Positions 8,145-15,974 of a stretch of 64,000 nt of DNA are shown here, piece after piece. The stretch's first letter is position 1, and every line of letters begins with the position of its first letter. The DNA is taken from positions 546,735 through 610,734 of the forward strand of contig HG326877.1 of NCBI GenBank assembly GCA_000470055.1. The letters run 5' to 3'. This DNA comes from Campylobacter coli 76339. Its GTDB lineage: Bacteria; Campylobacterota; Campylobacteria; Campylobacterales; Campylobacteraceae. Position numbers and translations under genes: made by a program. The notes under the pieces are model-generated. The model did not search any database, had not been told where the DNA came from, and worked only from the letters and a program-made list of their open reading frames with translations.

Positions 8145-9377
8145 TTATAAATTTCCTTTAAAAGCTTTATCTAGTAATGATTTTTTAAGCTCTTGCAAGT
8201 CTTTTATCTGTGCTTGATAGTTTTGCTTTAAATTTTTTACATGAGAAGAAAGCTCATCTAAATGCGAAGCGATTTGCTCTTGCTCTTTGAGTGGGGGTAG
8301 GGGGATTTGTAAATTTTTTATATAGGTTTGACTTATATTAGGTTGAGCTCCACCGAAAGAATCTTTGATGATTTTATCTCTTAGAAAAAATAGAAAATAA
8401 AAAAGAAATTTTTCCAAGAATTTAATATTTTTATCCTTATGTAAAAATGCACAAATTGCTTGATTTGTAGTGGAATCTAAATTTAGAATTCCTAGTTTTC
8501 CAGCTGTTGCTCCATACATAGCAATAAGTAGAGTCCCTTTTTGAAATATCTTAGCCGACGAGTTTTTAATAGCTTCTTCTGTAATATTTTCTTCTATAAA
8601 ATCAATATATCCATCATTTAATTCCCCACTCTTTAGCCATTTGATATTTCCATTTTCCCAATATTCTTTTTTATTTCTTGATGGGGTTCCGCCACTGCTA
8701 GTATTTGCAATTTCTTCTAAGCTTTTCCATTCCCAACCTTGTGGGAGTTTGTAGTTTTCTTTGGCATTGTCTTTTAAGGGATTGAAAGCTTTTTGCAAGG
8801 CACTTTGCATTAACTCATCTAAATTTAGCAAATCCTGCTCTAAGATTTTTATACTCTCATCTATCTTTGAAAAACTCTCATCTAAAATTCCCACTATCCT
8901 TTCTTGCTCTTTGAGCGGCGGCAGTGGGATTTCAATTTGTTTGAGTTTATCTATATTTAAATTTTTTACAGTAGAACCAGAGGCTTGGTAGGATAAAAAG
9001 TTATACATAAAATTACTAGAAAATAAATAGTAAAAATATTCCTTATTTAGATTAATTTTTTCTTTTAACAATAGCCAACCATCGTGAATTGCACCTTTTT
9101 GTAATTTTACAATAACAGGTTTGCCAAAACTCATTGAATTTGAAACCAATAAATCTCCCTCAATGACTAATTTACTTTTTTTAAGTCCTTCTTGTATGAT
9201 TTTTTCTTCTGTTTTATAGAGATATTTTTGATTTTTTATATCGCCGATTTTAATCCAATTTATACCATCTTCTTTATCTGTTAAAAATTCTTTAATAGGT
9301 CTAGGAGAGCCCCCTCTTTCAATATTAAAAATTTCTCCTAAGCTTTTCCATTCCCAACCCTGCAGTAAATTTATCAT
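8145..9377 (-). CDS. hsdS: Type I restriction-modification specificity subunit HsdS
   Basis: 410-aa DNA recognition subunit with two target-recognition domains. Each half opens with the same string QGWEWKSL and closes with PLPPLKEQE plus a long helix: first TRD about residues 5-160, central conserved helix 160-215, second TRD 220-360, C-terminal helix to the end. An in-frame ATG 102 bp upstream would run into the preceding gene. I choose the ATG at 9377, where the domain begins (MINLLQGWEW) and a TTTAGG site precedes it. The two TRDs differ, so the recognised sequence is bipartite and asymmetric; it cannot be predicted here. DNA repeats inside the gene could drive domain exchange. Confidence 0.94.
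   Translation of the reverse strand: MINLLQGWEWKSLGEIFNIERGGSPRPIKEFLTDKEDGINWIKIGDIKNQKYLYKTEEKIIQEGLKKSKLVIEGDLLVSNSMSFGKPVIVKLQKGAIHDGWLLLKEKINLNKEYFYYLFSSNFMYNFLSYQASGSTVKNLNIDKLKQIEIPLPPLKEQERIVGILDESFSKIDESIKILEQDLLNLDELMQSALQKAFNPLKDNAKENYKLPQGWEWKSLEEIANTSSGGTPSRNKKEYWENGNIKWLKSGELNDGYIDFIEENITEEAIKNSSAKIFQKGTLLIAMYGATAGKLGILNLDSTTNQAICAFLHKDKNIKFLEKFLFYFLFFLRDKIIKDSFGGAQPNISQTYIKNLQIPLPPLKEQEQIASHLDELSSHVKNLKQNYQAQIKDLQELKKSLLDKAFKGNL
8718..9359. repeat. 21-bp direct repeat pair within hsdS
   Basis: An identical 21-bp string lies at 8718-8738 and 9339-9359, encoding the shared GWEWKSL entrance to each target-recognition domain. A shorter shared string encodes LKEQE at the other end of each domain. 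Such repeats allow recombination between recognition domains. Confidence 0.8.
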
Positions 9378-9390
9378 TTTATTTTGCAAC

Positions 9391-10167
9391 CTAAATATTT
9401 TTATTTTTAATATCTTTAATAGAAATAATTTTGTAAATTTTTGGCACATTGTTTTCATAAATAACTTGTAAATCAACATTGTATAAATGTAAATGCGGAT
9501 TGTGCTCTTCTAAAATTTGTTTTTTTAAATAATCACTAGAAAATTCAACATTTAATTCTTTATTATAAATATTTTTACATAATAATTTATTTCCACGCTT
9601 ATCATCGGTTCTTGTTTGTGTAAATTCAACAAGTATATTTTGAAAATATTTATATGTTTGCAATTCTTCTTTAGTTTTTCTTTCTTTATTTTCAATATAA
9701 CTATAAATTTTTTTTTGGACTTCTGCTGCTTCTTTACTTATAACACTAAAACATTCAGAATCACTATAACCATTTTGAATAATAACTGTAGAATTATTGC
9801 CTATGCTTATAATTGGTTGTATTATTTTACTGGTATTTTTTGCATCATCAATATTAATTTGATTAGTATTATTATCAAATTTATTATCCTTAAAAAAACT
9901 ATAACAATTTTTTAAATTTTTAATAAAATCAATCGCTGAATTAAAATTTTCTATATAAGGTAAAGTTAATCCTAAACCCAAAACAACAATATCAAATTCA
10001 TAACTACCTTTTCTAACTTCACTAATCTTTATAGAAGCCTCATTGCTAATAATACTTTTCCTATACATATTTTGTATAGCTATTAAACTTTCAGCTAACT
10101 CTTTTATATCGATAGGTTGCTCGGTATCTATTTTATAGGTTAATATATTATTCATATCGCTATCCAT
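9391..10167 (-). CDS. Unknown protein in the hsd operon, with the reverse transcriptase
   Basis: 258-aa soluble protein that I do not recognise with confidence. The N-terminal half (KIDTEQPIDIKELAESLIAIQNMY, then SIKISEVRKGSYEFDIVV) resembles the opening of several phage- or defence-linked proteins with a GS(Y/F)-type strand, followed by a short hydrophobic stretch (LGLGLTLPYI). The middle is Asn-rich and low complexity (about 95-130); the C-terminal part is mixed alpha/beta. It overlaps the preceding 199-aa gene by 8 bp and ends 13 bp before hsdS, so it is co-transcribed with the restriction genes. Probably accessory to the neighbouring 199-aa protein or the RT. Such intervening genes are known in C. 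jejuni hsd loci (rlo/mlo genes). Confidence 0.6.
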   Translation of the reverse strand: MDSDMNNILTYKIDTEQPIDIKELAESLIAIQNMYRKSIISNEASIKISEVRKGSYEFDIVVLGLGLTLPYIENFNSAIDFIKNLKNCYSFFKDNKFDNNTNQINIDDAKNTSKIIQPIISIGNNSTVIIQNGYSDSECFSVISKEAAEVQKKIYSYIENKERKTKEELQTYKYFQNILVEFTQTRTDDKRGNKLLCKNIYNKELNVEFSSDYLKKQILEEHNPHLHLYNVDLQVIYENNVPKIYKIISIKDIKNKNI

Positions 10168-10759
10168 TTATTATTTCAATATCTTCTATATTGGTATATT
10201 TGGAAGAATCTTTATTATTTGTATAAACAACGCTTATATTTTTATCTTTTATAATTTTAAAAATATCAGGATATAAATACTCCGTCTTATCCCTATTTTT
10301 TTGCGACACATGCTTACCGCTATTAATCTTATTCCAATCTATCAAGTGTTTAACATATATCAAATCAGCATCCTCAAAATTTTTTATTTGAGAAATGATA
10401 TGTCTTAAATTACTATTTAAATCATATTGCACAATTGCAGATGGAATTGCGCTATTTAATTCTTCAAAAAATTTCTTTGTGCTAAAAGGAGTCGCGCCAT
10501 CACCTTTTATATCTAATATATCTAATAATATCTGATATTTTTCTTTTGAAAGAAATATATCTAGCTTAAAGCCATTTAAAATATCTAGCAACAAAGTTTT
10601 ATTAGAATACTTTTTAATTATAAGCAATTTAAATGGTTTTGGGTTTATATCAAACATTATTTCCAATTCAATTCTATTGTGTGTATAATTAAATATACAA
10701 TAAGTCATCTGCTTATTTTTTATATCTTTGTATAAGTTTTCCAATCCTGTCATTTTCAT
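10160..10759 (-). CDS. Unknown protein, possible DUF6037 family, in the hsd operon
   Basis: 199-aa protein with a strong AAAGGAG site before its ATG. The start (GLENLYKDIKNKQMTYCIFNYTHNRIELEIMFDI) resembles, from memory, the DUF6037 family often seen beside restriction and defence genes. No catalytic motif is evident. The C-terminal part (VKHLIDWNKINSGKHVSQKNRDKTEYLYPDI) is rich in charged and aromatic residues, perhaps for nucleic-acid contact. It overlaps the 258-aa gene by 8 bp, suggesting a two-gene unit, and follows the RT gene after 90 bp. Base composition is even more AT-rich than the core genes, as expected of acquired DNA. Confidence 0.55.
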   Translation of the reverse strand: MKMTGLENLYKDIKNKQMTYCIFNYTHNRIELEIMFDINPKPFKLLIIKKYSNKTLLLDILNGFKLDIFLSKEKYQILLDILDIKGDGATPFSTKKFFEELNSAIPSAIVQYDLNSNLRHIISQIKNFEDADLIYVKHLIDWNKINSGKHVSQKNRDKTEYLYPDIFKIIKDKNISVVYTNNKDSSKYTNIEDIEIING

Positions 10760-10849
10760 TGCTTCTCCTTTTTTAATTCAAATAACTACTTTTTAATCAA
10801 CTAAGATTTTATTTAAAATTCTAAATAACCTAATACATTCTTATAATTA

Positions 10850-12445
10850 TTACTGAAATTCCTGTCTAATAAAAGATATATTACTATTTTTTATTTGTTT
10901 CCAATCTTTACATTTATTAAGTGCACTAGGGTCTTCTCTGGATAAAACTTCATAGGCAAACAACCAATATTCATCATCTAGAATTTTAAAATTTGTGTTT
11001 TTTGAAGTTGTATTTATAATAAAATTATTTGCTATTATTTTATATTCTTCTGTATCCTTATTATTCTTTTTATCATAAAGGTAACACAATAACATTAAAA
11101 TGCAATCTTCTTTTCTTTTTGCTTCTTCTAATAGATTAATTTTTTCTTTTAATTTAAAATTATATTTTAGTGCAAAATAAAGAGCATAAGACATTGCTTC
11201 ATAGTTTCTTTTTTCTTTGCCTAGATTAAAAATATCTGAAGATATTTTTTCTATATTTTCTTGTGTAATAAGCTCTTTTTCATTAAATATTTTATCTAAC
11301 AAAAAAATCAAATATGGGTATAGTAAAACTAAATGATGAATTATGTTGATAAAATATTTTTTAGCGCTTGGGGTCATTTTCTTTTTAATTAAAATTTTAA
11401 ATGCATAGTTTAAAATAGCAGCATTGTTTTTGTTATCTTTCATTAAGTTCAAAGCCATATCTAAAAATGGCATTATTCCAGTATATTTTATTCCACCACT
11501 ATAAGAATCTAATTTAAAAAGCTTTAGCTTATTTTTCCATGGTTTTTCAAATGAGCTAGGTAATTTTATAATTTCTGTTTTTTTATGATTTAAGGATAAC
11601 CCATATTTTTTAAGTTCTATGGATAAATCTAAGAGAAATTGTTCAGCTTCTTCGTGAGACTTAACATAACAAGTATAATCATCTATATTTCTAATATATT
11701 TATATTTTTTACTAAGTTTATAATCAACTGCAACCAAAATAATCTCTGAGATTAAGTTTGAACTATGAGGCCCTATTAAGATTCCATGTGTTTCTCCATA
11801 ATTAAGCCATTGTGTAGCATTATCTATCTTATTGTAATATAATTTCGTAAAACCTTTATTTTTTTTAGCACCAATTTTTCCAATTAAAACCCAAGGTATC
11901 GAGTGTGTGTATATGCTAGGAAAGCAATTTGAAATATCTGCATTTACCTTATATCCTTTACCAATAAAAATTTCTTGTTCCGGCGTCCCATCAAGTTTAT
12001 AGTTTTTAAAATTCATAATGAAAATTTTTTCTATTTCTACATCGTAATATTTATTATCAATAAGTTTTTTTTCATATAGCTTTCTAATATGAATACGACT
12101 AATCTTATATTTATTACTTTTTGTTTTTTTGTAAAAATATCTTTGTAATTTTTTCCAATATTCTTTTAAAATTTTACATTGTTTATAATATGCAAATGGA
12201 TTTGGTATTGATAAAACTCTAGGAACATTAATATTTCTCATGCTTTCGTATTTAATATATCTGTATTCTTTCTGTTCAAAAGATGGCTTATTTGATTTGC
12301 AGAACTCAAAAAAATATTCAGAAGTTAAAAAATTTGGTATTCTATCTGCAAACATTCCATATCCTAATAATCCTTCATAAAGTTCTTCCTTAGACAGTTC
12401 TTTAAGACACTCATAATATGTCTTTATATTATCTTTATCTTGCAT
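10850..12445 (-). CDS. Reverse transcriptase of the Abi/UG (defence) type within the hsd operon
   Basis: 531-aa RNA-directed DNA polymerase-like protein. Palm motifs can be read in order: motif A KVNADISNCFPSIY (Asp170), motif B GILIGPHSSNLISEI (221-235), motif C YIRNIDDYTCYV (Asp255-Asp256) and motif D LSLNHKKTEII (283-293). The catalytic triad is therefore intact. Upstream segments YESMRNINVPRVLSIPNP fit the fingers of chromosomal abortive-infection/unknown-group RTs. From residue ~310 a long helical C-terminal region without polymerase motifs follows, as in AbiA/AbiK-like proteins. There is no maturase or endonuclease domain, so a group II intron is unlikely. It overlaps the hsdR end by 11 bp. 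A phage-defence role is inference from family and context. Confidence 0.85.
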   Translation of the reverse strand: MQDKDNIKTYYECLKELSKEELYEGLLGYGMFADRIPNFLTSEYFFEFCKSNKPSFEQKEYRYIKYESMRNINVPRVLSIPNPFAYYKQCKILKEYWKKLQRYFYKKTKSNKYKISRIHIRKLYEKKLIDNKYYDVEIEKIFIMNFKNYKLDGTPEQEIFIGKGYKVNADISNCFPSIYTHSIPWVLIGKIGAKKNKGFTKLYYNKIDNATQWLNYGETHGILIGPHSSNLISEIILVAVDYKLSKKYKYIRNIDDYTCYVKSHEEAEQFLLDLSIELKKYGLSLNHKKTEIIKLPSSFEKPWKNKLKLFKLDSYSGGIKYTGIMPFLDMALNLMKDNKNNAAILNYAFKILIKKKMTPSAKKYFINIIHHLVLLYPYLIFLLDKIFNEKELITQENIEKISSDIFNLGKEKRNYEAMSYALYFALKYNFKLKEKINLLEEAKRKEDCILMLLCYLYDKKNNKDTEEYKIIANNFIINTTSKNTNFKILDDEYWLFAYEVLSREDPSALNKCKDWKQIKNSNISFIRQEFQ

Positions 12446-14753
12446 AAATCTCCCTTTGCAAATCGTCTACACTTTGCTTTAAATTCTCCACCCCGCCAAA
12501 TTCACTGACTATTTCTTTTACATTGCCTAAAGAGCTAAGCTCTATCAAAGGAGCCAAGCTTCTATCAAAATCTTTTATGCCGTATTGCTGATATCTACCT
12601 AGTAAAAATTCTATGAATTTCAGAGCTTTTTCTTTTTGGAAGCGTTTTAAAAATTCACCCCTTTCTACTTGCAAAACGCGTTCTTGTCTTGTTTTGATCT
12701 CAGCATTAAAACTCAAATGCGCCAAAACATCATATATATCACAATCCTTTTTATCAAAAATTTCACCCAAATCTTTCAAGACATTTTCATCCACTCCATC
12801 CTTTTCAAGGGTTTTTAAGAAATTCAGCCTAGTTTCTTGCTTGCTCCAAATTTCACGAAGTTTTACTTCATCGTCGTAGTATTCTGCTAGCTTGCCTATC
12901 AAAAATTCTAAAAACTCTTTAGTGCTAAGCGGTTTGCCACTACTTCCTAGATAGCTTGTGTTTATATCAAGTACTTTGAGTTTTGTGCCTTTTAAATGCA
13001 CGGTGATTGCTTTTTTGCTTTCTGTTTCTTTTGTTTTGTCTGATTCTTTTTTATTTTGCTTGCCCCAAATTTCGCTTTTATCTTTTTTATCTTCATCTTT
13101 GACTTGTTCGCCATCCCATTTTGGATCATAAAATAACTTTGTCGCACCTACAAAATCTATGATGGTAAAAAAGTCCTTTCCTTCATACACTCTAGTGCCT
13201 CGCCCTATGATTTGTTTAAATTCTATGATAGAACCTATATTTGCCAAAAGCACTATGTTGCGTACATTTCTAGCATCTACGCCTGTGGTTAGCATTTTAG
13301 AGCTTGTAAGGATTACAGGATAGCTTTTATCATTGTCTTGAAATTGTTTTAAATACTCAAGTCCTATCTTACCCTCATCGCTCGTAACCCTTACACAATA
13401 ATCATCTCTTTTAACACTTTTAAATTTATCAATAGCTCTTTTTATATCGCTTGCATGAGCTTGATTGGCGCAAAAGATGATGGTTTTATCCATAGGATCT
13501 ATAAGTTTTAAAATTTCTTTGGCTAGAAAATCATTATATTGAGGTAGATGGATATTTCTTTCAAATTCACTCATTTTATAAAATCCTTTTTCTAGCTCTC
13601 CTTCTATGAGATCATCAGGATTATACACATAGCCTTCGCTAAGTGTGGTGGTGATGCGTTTTACCTTATAAGGGGTTAAAAAGCCATCTTCTATACCCTC
13701 TTTTAGACTATACTCATAAGCACTTTCACCAAAATACCTGTAAGTGTCTACATTATCACTCTTTTTAGGTGTGGCAGTAAGTCCCAAATGAGTAGCTGAT
13801 GAAAAGTGCTCTAGCACGCACGCCCAGTTTCCTTCTTCGTTTGCTCCGCCTCTGTGACACTCATCTATGATGATAAGGTCAAAAAAATCTTTTGGGTATT
13901 GTAAATAAAATTTGCTCTCTTGCTCTTCTTGGGTATTTTCTTGATCTTTAGAATTTGCAGCTAGACTTTGATAAATTCCAAAGAAAACATTTGCGTTGGT
14001 GATGATTTTTCCATCATTTTTTCTAATCTCTTCTGCGCTGATTACTTTACAATCGCTTTCTACTGCGTTAAATTCTCCCAAAGCTTGATCTCTTAAGCTC
14101 ACTCTATCGCATAAAAATAATATCTTTGGTTTTTGATCTTTGTTTTCTTTATTCCATCTTGCTTCAAGTAAGCGATAGCACAAGGCAAAAGCTATAGTCG
14201 TCTTACCTGTGCCGGTAGCAAGGGTAAGTAAAATTCTATCTTTACCATTGATTAAAGCTTCTATGACTTTATCTACGGCTATTTTTTGATAATATCTTAA
14301 TGTTTTTTGAGGTATGTATAATTCTCTTTGGGTTAAAAGTTTGTGTTGCCATTCTTTTAAATTTCCATAAATTCTTTGAAAAAGTTCGTTAGGGCTTGGA
14401 AAATTTTCTATATATTCACCCCTTGAAACCCTTAAATCATACTCATAAATTTTATCGCCATTAGTGCTATAAACAAAAGGCACATTTAAAGTTTTAGCAT
14501 ATTCTATACCTTGAGATAAGCCATCTAAGGCGTCTTTGTTTTGTTTTTTGGCTTCTATGATGGCAAGATTGTTATTTTGAAATTTGAGCAAATAATCTGC
14601 AAATTTTCTTTCAGCTCTTTTGTTGCCTATGAGTTTGCGTCCATCGGTAAAATAATAATTTCTTGTGATATTTTCTTCACTCCAAGAGCTAGCATAAAGC
14701 TTTGCGTCTATAAGTTTAACTCTTGTATCATCTTCTGAATATAAATTTTGCAT
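12435..14753 (-). CDS. hsdR: Type I restriction endonuclease subunit HsdR
   Basis: 772-aa motor and nuclease subunit that translocates DNA and cuts when HsdM/HsdS report unmethylated sites. The N-terminal PD-(D/E)XK nuclease appears as YLLKFQNNNLAIIEAKKQNKDAL (about 47-70). The SF2 helicase core follows: Walker A LATGTGKTT (about 178), DEAD-type DECHRGG (about 297), then GLTATP and QIIGRGTR. The C-terminus is a charged helical region. It is the first gene of the leftward operon, divergent from adh, with a TATAAT box in the 133-bp gap. Length is on the short side for HsdR but every motif is present. Confidence 0.95.
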   Translation of the reverse strand: MQNLYSEDDTRVKLIDAKLYASSWSEENITRNYYFTDGRKLIGNKRAERKFADYLLKFQNNNLAIIEAKKQNKDALDGLSQGIEYAKTLNVPFVYSTNGDKIYEYDLRVSRGEYIENFPSPNELFQRIYGNLKEWQHKLLTQRELYIPQKTLRYYQKIAVDKVIEALINGKDRILLTLATGTGKTTIAFALCYRLLEARWNKENKDQKPKILFLCDRVSLRDQALGEFNAVESDCKVISAEEIRKNDGKIITNANVFFGIYQSLAANSKDQENTQEEQESKFYLQYPKDFFDLIIIDECHRGGANEEGNWACVLEHFSSATHLGLTATPKKSDNVDTYRYFGESAYEYSLKEGIEDGFLTPYKVKRITTTLSEGYVYNPDDLIEGELEKGFYKMSEFERNIHLPQYNDFLAKEILKLIDPMDKTIIFCANQAHASDIKRAIDKFKSVKRDDYCVRVTSDEGKIGLEYLKQFQDNDKSYPVILTSSKMLTTGVDARNVRNIVLLANIGSIIEFKQIIGRGTRVYEGKDFFTIIDFVGATKLFYDPKWDGEQVKDEDKKDKSEIWGKQNKKESDKTKETESKKAITVHLKGTKLKVLDINTSYLGSSGKPLSTKEFLEFLIGKLAEYYDDEVKLREIWSKQETRLNFLKTLEKDGVDENVLKDLGEIFDKKDCDIYDVLAHLSFNAEIKTRQERVLQVERGEFLKRFQKEKALKFIEFLLGRYQQYGIKDFDRSLAPLIELSSLGNVKEIVSEFGGVENLKQSVDDLQREIYAR

Positions 14754-14827
14754 TTTTACCCCAAAGTGAAATTAAATTTTGTAATTATAACATTTATAAT
14801 AAATTTTTAAAAAATTTAATTTCCCTC

Positions 14828-14858
14828 TTGACTTAGAGCTACTCTAATGTTTTATAAT
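14828..14858 (+). promoter_or_regulatory. MerR-type promoter of adh
   Basis: TTGACT (14828-14833) and TATAAT (14853-14858) are 19 bp apart. The spacer holds the perfect dyad TTAGAG-CTA-CTCTAA (14833-14847). Overlong spacing with a central palindrome is the hallmark of MerR-family activation, and the sequence is close to known AdhR/NmlR sites. Near-identical to 4774-4804. Confidence 0.8.
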
Positions 14859-14886
14859 TTCAAAAATCAAAAAATAAGGAGAGAAA

Positions 14887-15966
14887 ATGGACTCTAAAAT
14901 CTTTTTAGAAAATGGTCGCATTCAAAGCAAGGGTTATGCTATGCTTAGCAAAGATGCGAAATTCACACCCTTTGAATTCACACGCCACGCTGTGGGTGAT
15001 AATGATATTTTGATTAAAATTTTATATGCAGGAATTTGCCATAGCGACATCCATACTGCAAGAAGCGAGTGGGGAGAGGCTGTGTATCCTTGTGTGCCAG
15101 GGCATGAGATAGCAGGAGAAGTGATCGCAGTGGGTAAAAATGTGAGCAAATTTAAAGTAGGGGATTATGCAGGGGTTGGCTGTATGGTAAATTCATGCGG
15201 AGAATGCGAAGCGTGTAAAAAATCTCAAGAGCAATTTTGCGAAAAAGGACAAACCATCTATACTTACAATAGCTGCGATATTTTTCATGATAATGAAAAC
15301 ACCTATGGAGGCTACTCAAACAACATAGTTGTAAGTGAAAAATTTGCCGTTTGTGTGCCAAAAGATGCACCGATGGAAAAAGTCGCGCCTTTGCTTTGTG
15401 CAGGAATTACCACTTATTCTCCGCTTAAATTTTCAAATATCAAAGAAGGCTCAAGCGTAGCAGTAGCGGGGTTTGGCGGACTTGGTATGATGGCGGTTAA
15501 ATACGCTGTGAAAATGGGTGCAAAAGTAAGTGTTTTTGCTAGAAATGAAAACAAAAAAGCCGATGCTTTGGCTATGGGCGTGAGTTCTTTTTATACAAGC
15601 ACAGATAAAAATGCTGTAAAAGAACGCTTTGATCTTATCATCTCTACCATCCCAACTCCTTATGATCCTAGTGCTTATATGGATTTGCTTAAATTTGGCG
15701 GTGAAATGGCGATAGTGGGTTTGCCACCTCACGAAGTTGCTCCAAGTATCAGCGTGATAACCTTTGTGCATAAAGCGGGTAAAAAAGTCTATGGTTCGCT
15801 AATCGGCGGAATCGCAGAAACTCAAGAAATGCTTGATTTTTCTTTAAAACATAAAATTTACCCTGAAACCGAACTCATCACTTCAAAAGATATCGACAAA
15901 GCTTATGAAAATCTCACTTCAGGAAAAGCAAAATTCCGCTATGTGATCGATATGACAAAGGAATAA
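14887..15966 (+). CDS. adh: Zinc-dependent alcohol dehydrogenase / aldehyde reductase
   Basis: 359-aa medium-chain dehydrogenase of the YahK/cinnamyl-alcohol type that interconverts aldehydes and alcohols with NAD(P)H. Catalytic zinc ligands are in AGICHSDIHTA and GHEIAGEV. The structural zinc site is the Cys cluster CGECEACKKSQEQFC. The Rossmann motif is VAGFGGLGMMAVKYA. AAGGAGAG precedes the ATG. The MerR-type promoter suggests induction by aldehydes, so detoxification is the likely job. A CatA-like gene starts 9 bp downstream. Corresponds to Cj1548c by position. Confidence 0.92.
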   Translation: MDSKIFLENGRIQSKGYAMLSKDAKFTPFEFTRHAVGDNDILIKILYAGICHSDIHTARSEWGEAVYPCVPGHEIAGEVIAVGKNVSKFKVGDYAGVGCMVNSCGECEACKKSQEQFCEKGQTIYTYNSCDIFHDNENTYGGYSNNIVVSEKFAVCVPKDAPMEKVAPLLCAGITTYSPLKFSNIKEGSSVAVAGFGGLGMMAVKYAVKMGAKVSVFARNENKKADALAMGVSSFYTSTDKNAVKERFDLIISTIPTPYDPSAYMDLLKFGGEMAIVGLPPHEVAPSISVITFVHKAGKKVYGSLIGGIAETQEMLDFSLKHKIYPETELITSKDIDKAYENLTSGKAKFRYVIDMTKE

Positions 15967-15974
15967 AATTATTT

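Noticed and set aside
10850-12445. Retron or group II intron
   Set aside because: No maturase or HNH domain, no recognisable msr/msd inverted repeats beside the gene, and motif C reads IDDY rather than the usual YADD. The gene is in operon register with hsdR.
15152-15771. Minus-strand open frames opposite adh
   Set aside because: Shadows of the adh coding strand: no ribosome sites, unnatural composition, and the plus frame shows full enzyme motifs.
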